Shown here piece after piece: positions 1 through 6,814 of a DNA stretch of 12,526 bases. Source of the DNA: Pseudomonadota bacterium (GTDB lineage: Bacteria > Pseudomonadota > Alphaproteobacteria > Rhizobiales > Beijerinckiaceae); contig JAEWKL010000601.1 of NCBI GenBank assembly GCA_023386115.1, positions 1 through 12,526 of the forward strand, read 5' to 3'. A program made the translations under genes and the position numbers. The notes under the pieces were generated by a model. That model saw only the letters and a program-made list of their open reading frames with translations. It ran no database searches and was not told the origin of the DNA. The stretch's first letter is position 1; each line of letters starts with the position of its first letter.

Positions 1-700
1 GCTCGGCGGCGCGCAGGCGGTCGGCGGTGACGGCCGGCGGCGTCGCCGAGCCCGGGACGGCGAGGCCGAGCGCCTCCACCACGCAGGCCATGGTGGAGGC
101 CGTCCCCATGACGCCGCAGCTGCCGACGCTCGCCACCAGGCGGTCGTTCACGGCGTCGATTCCCGGGCCGTCGATCTCGGCCGCCCGGTAGCGGCCCCAG
201 TACCGGCGGCAATCAGTGCAGGCCCCGACGCGCTCGCCATGGTGGGATCCGGTGAGCATCGGGCCCGTGACGAGCTGGATCGCCGGGACGCCGGCGGAGG
301 CCGCACCCATCACCTGGGCCGGAACGGTCTTGTCGCAGCCGCCGATCAGCACCACGGCGTCCATCGGCTGGGCGCGGATCATCTCCTCGGTGTCCATCGC
401 CATCAGGTTGCGCAGGTACATCGAGGTCGGGTTGGCGAAAGATTCGCCGATCGAGATCGTTGGGAACGGCATCGGCAGGCCGCCAGCGATGAACACGCCG
501 CGCTTCACCGCCTCGACCAGCTGGGGCATGTTGCCGTGGCACGGATTGTACGCGCTGCCGGTCTCGATGATCCCGATCACCGGACGGTCCAGCGCGGCGG
601 AGCTGTAGCCCGCGCCCTTTACGAAGGCCTTGCGCAGGAAGAGCGAGAATTCGGCGTCACCGTAATTCGCCAGGCCCTTCGCGAATCCCTGTCCGGCCAT
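1..700 (-). CDS. IlvD/Edd-family dehydratase (sugar-acid dehydratase type), 3' end outside window
   Basis: Dehydratase that removes water from a 2,3-dihydroxy acid using a [2Fe-2S] cluster and Mg2+. The family includes dihydroxy-acid, L-arabonate, D-xylonate and 6-phosphogluconate dehydratases. The 233 visible residues are the N-terminal part of a protein usually about 570-590 aa long. Three cysteines stand where the family's cluster ligands are expected: C54 (NPCHGN), C122 (GGCDKT) and C195 (GSCGVMGTAST). Their spacings (68 and 73) match those I recall for L-arabinonate dehydratase (59/127/200). The GACTDCRRYW stretch (159-168) resembles the sugar-acid branch more than housekeeping IlvD. The ATG at 698-700 is preceded by a GGAG-type ribosome site. 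The gene is divergent from a LysR regulator, with a LysR-type box between them, and belongs by context to the catabolic cluster to the right. Family certain; substrate not determined. Confidence 0.9.
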   Translation of the reverse strand, partial: MAGQGFAKGLANYGDAEFSLFLRKAFVKGAGYSSAALDRPVIGIIETGSAYNPCHGNMPQLVEAVKRGVFIAGGLPMPFPTISIGESFANPTSMYLRNLMAMDTEEMIRAQPMDAVVLIGGCDKTVPAQVMGAASAGVPAIQLVTGPMLTGSHHGERVGACTDCRRYWGRYRAAEIDGPGIDAVNDRLVASVGSCGVMGTASTMACVVEALGLAVPGSATPPAVTADRLRAAE

Positions 701-753
701 GTCCGTCTCCCTCTCGCGTCGTTCTGACATGGGGAGTAAGCAGCTCGTCATCG

Positions 754-800
754 TCAGGAAACACGCGCCGTCCTAACTTCAATCATCAGGTTTCCTGATG
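754..800. promoter_or_regulatory. LysR-type operator: palindrome plus upstream half-site
   Basis: In the 130-bp gap between the divergent dehydratase and LysR genes there is a perfect inverted repeat, CATCAGG-ttt-CCTGATG (784-800). It contains the LysR consensus T-N11-A (T786 to A798). A half-site of the same motif, TCAGGAAAC, lies about 30 bp upstream (754-762). A strong palindromic recognition site plus a weaker, spaced activation site is typical of LysR-controlled divergent promoters. The likely targets are the dehydratase gene and autoregulation of the LysR gene. The motif is seen directly; the binding protein is inferred from position. Confidence 0.6.
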
Positions 801-830
801 TTTGGCGGCGCAGCATCGACGGAGGCCAGC

Positions 831-1724
831 GTGGACACGGCATTCCTGGACAGCCTCGTCGGCGTCATCGAGGGCGGCTCGATCGCGGCGGCGGCGCGCC
901 GACAGGGCATCAGTCCCGCAGCGGTCGCCCTGCGGCTGCAAGCCCTGGAGAACGAGTTCGGCCGGCCGCTCGTGACGCGCTCCGGGCGCTCGGTGGTCGC
1001 CACCGAGGCGGGTGCGCGGATCGTCGCGCAGGCCCGGACGCTGCTGCGCGCCGTCGAGGACCTCAAGGGCTTAGCGACCGGGGAGGGGATGATCGGGCAG
1101 TTGCGCCTCGGCGTGATCGCGTCGGCCGCCTCGGGGCTGTTGACGCCGGTCCTGCGGCGCTTCGAGGCGGCTCATCCAGGCAGCCGGCTCCTCGTCCAGC
1201 GCGGGGTGTCGAGCGCGCTCTTCCGCGCCGTCGTCCAGGACGAGCTCGATGCCGCGCTCATCGTCGAGCCGGATTTCCAGATTCCGAAGACCTGCGCCTG
1301 GACCCGGCTCGACGTCGAACCGCTGATCCTCCTGACGCCCCGGGCCTTGAGTGGCGGCGATCCGCACGCCCTCCTGTCGCGCGAGCCGCTCATCCGCTAC
1401 GGCCGCAGCTATTGGGGTGGCGGCCTCGCGGACGCCTACCTGCAGCGCGCGGGCATCGTGCCGTGCGAGCGCTACGAGCTCGATGCTCTCGACAGCATCG
1501 CGACCCTCGTCTCGCAGGGGCTGGGCGTCGCGCTGGTGCCCGATTGGGCGGGCCTACGCCACTTGGCGGACGACGTCGTCAAGCACGTCCTGCCGCATGA
1601 GGGTTTCGAGCGCCGCATCGGCATGATGTGGTCGCGCTCGACGGTGCGCGTCCGGCACGTCCAGGCGCTGGCGGCCTGCGCATCCGAGGTGGTCGGCGAC
1701 CTACGGGCCGGAGCCATCCCGTGA
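831..1724 (+). CDS. LysR-family transcriptional regulator (first of two)
   Basis: DNA-binding regulator of about 297 aa, the usual LysR length. An N-terminal winged helix-turn-helix (about residues 1-60, GGSIAAAARRQGISPAAVALR) is followed by a periplasmic-binding-protein-like effector domain, which begins near LRLGVIAS and contains DALDSIATLVSQGLGVALVP. A GTG at 831 is chosen as start because a GGAGG ribosome site lies at 821-825, five bases upstream, and the LysR fold then begins at once. An in-frame ATG at 798 would put the start inside the palindromic operator. The gene is divergent from the dehydratase, which it probably controls, and convergent with the dehydrogenase. The effector is unknown but probably an intermediate of the pathway. 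Confidence 0.9.
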   Translation: MDTAFLDSLVGVIEGGSIAAAARRQGISPAAVALRLQALENEFGRPLVTRSGRSVVATEAGARIVAQARTLLRAVEDLKGLATGEGMIGQLRLGVIASAASGLLTPVLRRFEAAHPGSRLLVQRGVSSALFRAVVQDELDAALIVEPDFQIPKTCAWTRLDVEPLILLTPRALSGGDPHALLSREPLIRYGRSYWGGGLADAYLQRAGIVPCERYELDALDSIATLVSQGLGVALVPDWAGLRHLADDVVKHVLPHEGFERRIGMMWSRSTVRVRHVQALAACASEVVGDLRAGAIP

Positions 1725-1772
1725 TGCGCCTTCATCGGCATCGCCCTCACGGGCGATGCCGATGAAGGCGCA
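1725..1772. terminator. Perfect 22-bp hairpin between convergent genes, probable bidirectional terminator
   Basis: Left arm 1725-1746 and right arm 1751-1772 are perfectly complementary around a TCAC loop (1747-1750). The hairpin begins on the base after the LysR stop codon (1722-1724) and ends one base before the stop of the convergent dehydrogenase (1774-1776), so it fills the whole gap. There is no T-run on either side, so it is not a textbook intrinsic terminator. It could still block read-through or protect both mRNA 3' ends. The structure is certain; the function is inferred. Confidence 0.7.
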
Positions 1773-1773
1773 G

Positions 1774-2715
1774 TCACTTGGGATCCGGCTGCTCCCGGAG
1801 ATGGACGGCGAGGGCCATCAGGCGCCGGTCGCGCCAGGCCTGCCGGATCGCGATCTCCGCCTCGTGCAGGTCCGCCCGGCGGGCGGCGGCGACGCGCCCG
1901 ACGAGGTCGGCGTCCCAGCGGCGCGGCGGCATCTGTGTCTGCAACGCCTCGTAGAGGGCGCCGTAGCGGGTGCAGAAATCCGCGATCCCGCCCGGCGCGT
2001 TGAGATCGACGGTCTCGAAGGGACCCATGAACGACCAGCGGCGGCCGAGCCCGTGCTTCATCACCGTGTCGACCTCGTCCGGATCGACGACGCCGTCCGC
2101 CACGAGACGGAACGCCTCGGCAAGGAGCGCGCCCTGCAACCGGTTGAGGATGAACCCGTCGGCCTCGCGCCTCATCGTCGCGATCTGCCGTCCGGCCCGG
2201 GTCATCAGCCGCTGCGTCCGCTCCAGGATCGCCGGATCGGTCCAGGGCGCGGGGCACAGCTCCACCAGGGGCAGGAGGGAGGGGGGATTGGCCGGATGGG
2301 CGACGAGGCAGCGCGCCCGGCCCGGAAGCTCGGCGGTGAAGCTGCTCGGCGGCATGCCGCTGGTGGAGCTCGCCAGGACCGCCCCGGGTTCGGCGAGGGC
2401 ATCGATCTCGGCCAGGGTCTGCCGGCGCGAGGCAAGGGTCTCGGGTCCGTTCTCCTGGACGTGATCGGCGCCGCGCACGACCTCCGCCAGGCTCGCGGCG
2501 AGGCGGATCCGTGCCTGGATGCGGGCGGGCTCCTCGCGGACCAGGCCCTGCCGCGCCAGTTCGGCGAGCTCGGCGGCGATCACGTCGGGCACGGCCCGCA
2601 GGGTGTCGGGATCAGGGTCCCAGACCGAGACCCGGTACCCGGCCTGGGCGAAGACGATCGCCCAGCCCTTGCCGATCGCCCCCGCCCCGACCACGGCGGT
2701 CTGCGTCTCACTCAT
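1774..2715 (-). CDS. 3-hydroxyacyl-CoA dehydrogenase-family NAD-dependent oxidoreductase (L-gulonate 3-dehydrogenase / lambda-crystallin-like)
   Basis: Cytosolic NAD-dependent oxidoreductase of 313 aa that oxidises a 3-hydroxyl group. The Rossmann fold starts with VVGAGAIGKGW (residues 8-18). The acidic residue D33 after beta-2 (VWDPD) favours NAD over NADP. The catalytic set of the family is present with the expected spacing: S119 (STSG), H140 (HPANPP), E152 (VELC) and N191 (ILNRLQ). The HPANPP and WSFMGPFETVDLNAPGG stretches resemble lambda-crystallin/L-gulonate 3-dehydrogenase and L-carnitine dehydrogenase rather than fatty-acid FadB/HbdH. The length is a single-domain 3HCDH with its C-terminal helical domain. 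It lies 54 bp downstream of the MFS transporter on the same strand and is probably cotranscribed. The sugar-acid context favours a gulonate-type or other hydroxy-acid substrate; carnitine remains an alternative. Confidence 0.85.
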   Translation of the reverse strand: MSETQTAVVGAGAIGKGWAIVFAQAGYRVSVWDPDPDTLRAVPDVIAAELAELARQGLVREEPARIQARIRLAASLAEVVRGADHVQENGPETLASRRQTLAEIDALAEPGAVLASSTSGMPPSSFTAELPGRARCLVAHPANPPSLLPLVELCPAPWTDPAILERTQRLMTRAGRQIATMRREADGFILNRLQGALLAEAFRLVADGVVDPDEVDTVMKHGLGRRWSFMGPFETVDLNAPGGIADFCTRYGALYEALQTQMPPRRWDADLVGRVAAARRADLHEAEIAIRQAWRDRRLMALAVHLREQPDPK

Positions 2716-2769
2716 CGGTTCGTCCCCGCTTGCGATGGTCCCTGCGGCACCCGCTCGGCCGGCCCGCCG

Positions 2770-4095
2770 TCACTGGAGCTGCTCGTGGGCCGTCTCGCGC
2801 AGGGCCAGCACGGCGAGGCCCGACAGGACCGCGCCGAGCATGACGAAGAAGGCCAGCGAGATCGGCTGCCCCGTCGTAGCAATCAGCCACGACGCGATGA
2901 AGGGGGCGAAGCCGCCGAACAGCATCGACTGGAGGTTGTAGGCGGTGGTCAGCCCGGTCATGCGCCGCGCCGTGGGGAACAGCTCCACCAACGCGGAGGC
3001 CAGCGCGCCGAGGAACAGGCCGTTGATCGCCGCGAAGGCGACGTGCAGGGCGACGATACGGCCGGCCGGGGCGCCGTCGAGCATCAGGTGGATGAGCGGG
3101 TAGGCAAGGACCAGGCTGAGCCCACAGGCGGCGAGCAGGCAGGTGCGCCGGCCGTACACGTCCGACAGCGCGCCCGATGCCAGCGAGCTCGCGCCCATCA
3201 CCGCCGTGGCGACGACCGTCGACCACAACGCCGTGCTGGCGCTCAGTCCCAGGTAGCGCTGGCCGAAGGTCGGGAAGTAGCTCAAGAACACGTAGGTGAG
3301 CACGGATTGCAGCACCGGGAAGGCGAAAGCCAGCAGCATGGCCTTCGCCATCGAGAAGGGCGGCACGCCGGTGGAGCCTTCGGTCGCGGCCGGGGCCGCT
3401 GCGGCCTGCTTAAAGGCGGGCGTCTCGTGGACGCGCTGGCGCACCAGGAAGCCGATCGGCGCGATCAGGCCGCCGAGCAGGAACGGCACGCGCCAGCCCC
3501 ACTCGCTCATGGCCTCCGGACCGAGCGTCGTGGTGAGCCCGGCCGTGACCCCGGCGCCGAGGAGCTGGCCAATGCAGATCGCGCAAGGATGCATGCTGCC
3601 GAAGAAGCCGCGGCGGTTCGGCGGCGCCCATTCCACCAGGAAGGAGGCGGCGCCGCCCCACTCGCCGCCGGCCGAGACGCCCTGCATGAGGCGCGCGATC
3701 ACGAGGAGGATCGGTGCCGCGAGGCCGATCGACGCGTAGGTCGGCAGCAGGCCGATCACCCCGGTAGAGACCGCAATCATCGCGAAGGTCAGGAGCAGGG
3801 CCGGCTTGCGCCCGTACCGGTCGCCGAACAACCCGATCAGGATCCCGCCGATCGGCCGGGCGACGAACCCGACGCCGAAGACCGCGAAGGTCGCGAGCAG
3901 AGCCGCCGTCTCGTTGGTGGAATCGAAGAAGAGCTTGCCGATGATGCCGGCGAGATAGGCGTAGACCGTGAAATCGTACCATTCGAGAACGTTGCCGACG
4001 CCGGCCCCCACCACGGCGACCGTCCGCCCGCTCCGCACGGGGGCGGCATCCGCGGCTGCGATACCCCCCGGCGTTTTTGCTGCTTGAACCAACAT
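2770..4095 (-). CDS. MFS transporter, metabolite:H+ symporter family
   Basis: Inner-membrane proton symporter of about 441 aa with some 12 hydrophobic segments. Family signatures are NVLEWYDF (35-42, first membrane helix), the motif-A loop GDRYGRK (91-97) and RLMQGVSAGGEWGG (135-148). A related loop, GALSDVYGRR, marks the second half. These signatures place it with ProP/KgtP/citrate-type symporters that import organic acids, osmolytes or aromatic acids. The ATG at 4093-4095 is chosen because GGAGG stands six bases upstream. The frame stays open to 4254, but that extension is low-complexity and covers the tandem repeats of the promoter region. It is first in a two-gene operon with the dehydrogenase and divergent from the second LysR gene, so it is probably the substrate importer for this pathway. 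Confidence 0.9.
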   Translation of the reverse strand: MLVQAAKTPGGIAAADAAPVRSGRTVAVVGAGVGNVLEWYDFTVYAYLAGIIGKLFFDSTNETAALLATFAVFGVGFVARPIGGILIGLFGDRYGRKPALLLTFAMIAVSTGVIGLLPTYASIGLAAPILLVIARLMQGVSAGGEWGGAASFLVEWAPPNRRGFFGSMHPCAICIGQLLGAGVTAGLTTTLGPEAMSEWGWRVPFLLGGLIAPIGFLVRQRVHETPAFKQAAAAPAATEGSTGVPPFSMAKAMLLAFAFPVLQSVLTYVFLSYFPTFGQRYLGLSASTALWSTVVATAVMGASSLASGALSDVYGRRTCLLAACGLSLVLAYPLIHLMLDGAPAGRIVALHVAFAAINGLFLGALASALVELFPTARRMTGLTTAYNLQSMLFGGFAPFIASWLIATTGQPISLAFFVMLGAVLSGLAVLALRETAHEQLQ

Positions 4096-4134
4096 CCGAT
4101 TCCTCCCCGGCCATTCTTCGTTCGGCTCGACAGT

Positions 4135-4194
4135 TCTTGGCGTGATTGCTTTTGGCGTGACCGCTTTTGGCGTGATTCTTCTCGGCGCAGCGAC
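4135..4194. repeat. 15-bp tandem direct repeat in divergent promoter region
   Basis: Three clear copies of a 15-bp unit run head to tail at 4135-4149, 4150-4164 and 4165-4179, each carrying TTGGCGTGA. A fourth, degenerate copy is at 4180-4194. They lie between the divergent MFS (start 4095) and LysR (start 4310/4319) genes, where operator sites are expected. If the MFS gene were translated from the upstream start, the repeat would encode a five-residue repeat (ITPKA/VTPKA/ITPRT) on the minus strand. The strong ribosome site at 4095 argues against that. Confidence 0.7.
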
Positions 4195-4309
4195 ACTCGC
4201 CTCGGCAATGCAGCGGGCGCGCCGGCTCTCGATCGGACCTGGTGAGCGAACCACTCAGCCTTGACGCGAGCATCGACCCGTGTCCTGATGCCGTCCAATC
4301 GAAAATCGA

Positions 4310-5269
4310 ATGCGTCCGATGCCGTCCCGGAATACCAAGGCAGCCCCCGTCCTTGCCGACCGCTTGCGGCTGCGGCAGCTGCGGATGCTGACCGCCCTCG
4401 GCGAGCAGGGAACGTTGCGGCGGGCAGCCGCGTCCCTGAACGTGACCCAGCCCACCGCGACCAAGATGCTGGCGGAATGCGAGGCGATCTTCGGCGTCGC
4501 CCTCTACGAGCGGCGGCCGCGAGGCCTGCACGTGACCCCGGCCGGGCGCGAGGTCCTCGGCCTCGCGCAGCGGGTCATGGCGGAATGCGGACGCAGCGCC
4601 GCGGCGCTTGCCGGCCTCGAGCATGGCGGCGGCGAGCTGGTTGTAGGCGCGATCCTCGGCGCGACTCCCGACTTCATCGTCCAGGCCGTGCTCGACGTGA
4701 AGGCGCAATGGCCTCATCTGGTCGTTCGGCTGCGCGGCGAATCCAGCGATCAAGTGCTGGCGATGCTGGAGGACCATGTCGTCGACATCGCGGTCGGCCG
4801 GTTCAGCAAGCCGACCCAGCACAACCTTTTCCGCTACGAGCCCCTCGGGGACGAGGCCCTGTGCGTCGTCGCCCGCGCCGGGCATCCCCTGCTGCGCGCC
4901 CGGGGCTTGCGCCTCGGCGACCTGACGGAGCAGCGCTGGGTGCTGCAATCGATCGAGACGCCGGCCCGCCAGATTCTCGAGGCCGAGTTCGGCAAGGCCG
5001 GTGCCGCCACACCGAGCGACATGATCGAGGCCAATTCGATCCTCACGATCATCCAGCTTCTCCAGCGCTCGGATGCCGTGGCGATGCTGTCGGAGCCGAT
5101 GGTGCGCGACCACGTCGCCTCCGGCCTCCTCGGCCAGCTCCCGGTCGCCATCGGGGCGCGGCTGAGCGACTTCGGCCTGCTGACGCGGCGCGGCGAGACG
5201 CTCTCCGGCGTCACGGCGCAGTTTGCCGATCGCCTGCGCGAATCGGCCAGGAAAGGAGTGAGGCCGTGA
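4310..5269 (+). CDS. LysR-family transcriptional regulator (second), GbpR-like
   Basis: Regulator of 319 aa. The HTH lies at about residues 20-65 (LRMLTALGEQGTLRRAAASL, then NVTQPTATKML), followed by the effector-binding domain from about residue 105 (LVVGAILGATPDF). The motif FGVALYERRPRGLHVTPAG after the HTH and the following domain look to me like the GbpR/PcaQ-like group, which senses sugars or acids; this is by eye. The start could be ATG 4310 or ATG 4319; neither has a good ribosome site. Its stop overlaps the GTG start of the amidohydrolase (GTGA, 5266-5269), so the two are translationally coupled. It is divergent from the MFS/dehydrogenase operon and is the natural candidate to regulate both. 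Confidence 0.9.
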   Translation: MRPMPSRNTKAAPVLADRLRLRQLRMLTALGEQGTLRRAAASLNVTQPTATKMLAECEAIFGVALYERRPRGLHVTPAGREVLGLAQRVMAECGRSAAALAGLEHGGGELVVGAILGATPDFIVQAVLDVKAQWPHLVVRLRGESSDQVLAMLEDHVVDIAVGRFSKPTQHNLFRYEPLGDEALCVVARAGHPLLRARGLRLGDLTEQRWVLQSIETPARQILEAEFGKAGAATPSDMIEANSILTIIQLLQRSDAVAMLSEPMVRDHVASGLLGQLPVAIGARLSDFGLLTRRGETLSGVTAQFADRLRESARKGVRP

Positions 5270-6156
5270 CCAGTCCCGCCTTCGACCCGCCCGATTGCCC
5301 CGGACCGGTGGCGAATCCCCGACCGGCACGGGTCCGTGCGCCGGACGGCGCCTGCGACAGCCACATCCACGTCTTCGGCCCGCAGGCGCGCTTTCCGCTC
5401 GCCCGAATCCGCGGGTACACGCCTCCGGAGGCATCGGTCGATGCCTATCGCCAGGTCCAGGAGGCGCTCGGGCTGACGCGGGCCGTGATCGTGCAACCGA
5501 GCGTCTACGGCACCGACAACGCCTGCACGTTCGAGGCGGCGCGCCGCCTCGGTGGTCCCGAGCGGTGCCGCATCGTGGCGGTGGCAGCGCCGGACATGCC
5601 GCGGCAGGACCTCGCGGGCTGGCACGACGCGGGGGTCTGCGGGATCCGCATCAACGCCGTCGCGGGCGGCGGCCCGCTCATCGACCAGATCGGCACGGCA
5701 GCGGCGGCCGTGGCGGACCTCGGATGGCACGTTCAGCTCTACCTGCCGCGCGCGACCCTGATCGAGGCCGTGCCGACCCTCATCACCCTTCCGACCCCGG
5801 TCGTGATCGATCACCTCGGCGATCCCGACCCGGCGGATCCCGTGGGACGCGGCTTGGTTGCTCTGCAGCGCCTGCTCGATCGCGGTCGCGCCTGGGTGAA
5901 GCTCAGCGGCGGCTACATCGCGTCGGCCCTGGACGCGCCCTGGCCGGACGTGGCACCGACCGCGCAAGCGCTGGCCGCGTCCCATCCGGACCGGCTCGTC
6001 TGGGGCACGAACTGGCCGCACCCGGTGCGCTATCGCGCCATGCCGGAGGATGGCGATCTGCTGGACGCCTTGGCAGAGTGGCTGGGTGATGAGGACAGCT
6101 TTCGCCGAGTGCTCGTCGAGAACCCTGCACGCCTCTATGGCTTCGCGCAGTCATAA
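5266..6156 (+). CDS. Amidohydrolase-2 (COG3618) family protein, lactonase or lactone isomerase-like
   Basis: TIM-barrel protein of 296 aa related to 2-pyrone-4,6-dicarboxylate hydrolase (LigI) and D-galactarolactone isomerase, which act on lactones of dicarboxylic or sugar acids. H33-x-H35 (DSHIHVFGP) is on beta-1, H183 (VIDHLG) on beta-6 and VKLSGGY at 211-217. The beta-8 motif is WGTNWPHP with N249, where LigI has its catalytic Asp (H31, H33, H180, D248 as I recall). The spacing matches, so one residue is changed. Asn at this place may mark a subgroup that isomerises or works without a metal, so hydrolysis should not be assumed. The GTG start overlaps the LysR stop and has AAAGGAG upstream. 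No strong terminator is seen after the stop. By context it opens or rearranges a lactone in the same pathway as the dehydratase and dehydrogenase. Confidence 0.85.
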   Translation: MTSPAFDPPDCPGPVANPRPARVRAPDGACDSHIHVFGPQARFPLARIRGYTPPEASVDAYRQVQEALGLTRAVIVQPSVYGTDNACTFEAARRLGGPERCRIVAVAAPDMPRQDLAGWHDAGVCGIRINAVAGGGPLIDQIGTAAAAVADLGWHVQLYLPRATLIEAVPTLITLPTPVVIDHLGDPDPADPVGRGLVALQRLLDRGRAWVKLSGGYIASALDAPWPDVAPTAQALAASHPDRLVWGTNWPHPVRYRAMPEDGDLLDALAEWLGDEDSFRRVLVENPARLYGFAQS

Positions 6157-6262
6157 ATCATATGGCCATGTCAGATATTCGACGAACAACTGCGATCTCA
6201 CAATTATAGCTGGTAGTGCAAAGAACTTGAAAAGGTATTTTCAGGAATTTATCAAGAGAATG

Positions 6263-6567
6263 GCTGTTGACGCATAATGCTCGTGCTCAGCAAGCAGCAG
6301 GTCGGCCCGGCCTCGTTGATGAGGAAACGGAGCGGGTGAGCGGAGAAACGGAGCTTCTTTCAGAGTGCGCGATGCAAGTAATTGATTTTGCGATGCTATT
6401 TAACGTGACAATGAGGGGTCGCGGACTGCGCCGCTCCGAGCAGATTCGCGTATGCCGAGACACCGGGGCCAAGACCCGGGGGCCTATGCATGTCTCCGTT
6501 CAAATTCCGAGCCGTTGGCGAACACCGTGTCGATCTGTCCGGTGAGGAGCCTGGGAGGGCGATGAAG
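6263..6567. repeat. 305-bp dispersed repeat, copy A
   Basis: This segment matches 10698-11002 along its whole length in direct orientation, at roughly 70 per cent identity by eye. Both copies run from GCTGTTG to GATGAAG and both are 305 bp long, although small indels shift the alignment inside. The best conserved part is the first 110 bp. It includes AGCAGCAGGTCGGCCCGGCC and two copies of AAACGGAGC 21 bp apart. Short shared blocks follow (CGCGGACTGCG, ATGCCGAGACAC, GGGCGATGAAG). No known insertion sequence, terminal inverted repeat or target duplication was recognised. Flanking DNA differs between copies. Both reading directions of the conserved part are open in copy B and each is broken by a TGA in copy A. 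Confidence 0.8.
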
Positions 6568-6580
6568 CTCGTGTCCTGGG

Positions 6581-6805
6581 TCAGACTGTGATCCTCCCGG
6601 CAGCTGTGGACACAGCGGCGTAGGCGGAGAGCGGGCAGTCGGCGCGGAAGTGTAGATCCGGCTCCATGGGTAGACGAAGGCTGGGAGCGTTCCTCTGGCC
6701 GGCCGTCGATGCAAGGCGGCATTTGGCCGGCTCTCCTTCGCGTCCGCAACCGAAGCATCCGCCCTCGCAACGAACCGTAGCCTGTAGCCGTTGAGGGGAC
6801 CCAAG
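6581..6805 (-). pseudogene. Gene remnant with conserved DLHFRAD-PLSAYAA tail
   Basis: Open minus-strand frame of 74 codons ending at a TGA (6581-6583). Its last 28 codons (from an ATG at 6667) match the 28 codons at 12117-12203: 18 of 28 residues are identical, including DLHFRAD and PLSAYAA. At least six conserved residues use different synonymous third bases, which is a coding signature. Upstream in the frame is a Cys-rich stretch (RCEGGCFGCGREG) that might be a metal-binding knuckle or chance. No start codon with a ribosome site is visible upstream, so this is probably the 3' remnant of a small gene. The 28-codon ATG ORF alone is a less likely intact gene. The family is not recognised. Confidence 0.45.
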
Positions 6806-6814
6806 TCACGGACG

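Noticed and set aside
798..830. ATG at 798 as LysR start
   Set aside because: It lies within the palindromic operator and has no ribosome site, whereas GTG 831 has GGAGG five bases upstream.
1756..4245. 829-codon open frame on the plus strand
   Set aside because: Antisense to the dehydrogenase and MFS genes; Arg/Gly/His/Glu-rich with no domain, a usual shadow in high-GC DNA.
4096..4254. Longer N-terminus for the MFS transporter
   Set aside because: Covers promoter-region tandem repeats and low-complexity residues; the ATG at 4095 has a strong GGAGG and fits the family length.
4261..5265. Upstream extension of the amidohydrolase frame to 631 codons
   Set aside because: It overlaps the LysR gene out of frame. 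The GTG at 5266 with AAAGGAG and the GTGA overlap gives the proper 296-aa protein.
3410..5434. 674-codon open frame on the minus strand
   Set aside because: Runs antisense through the LysR gene and in the wrong frame through the MFS gene; no family resemblance.
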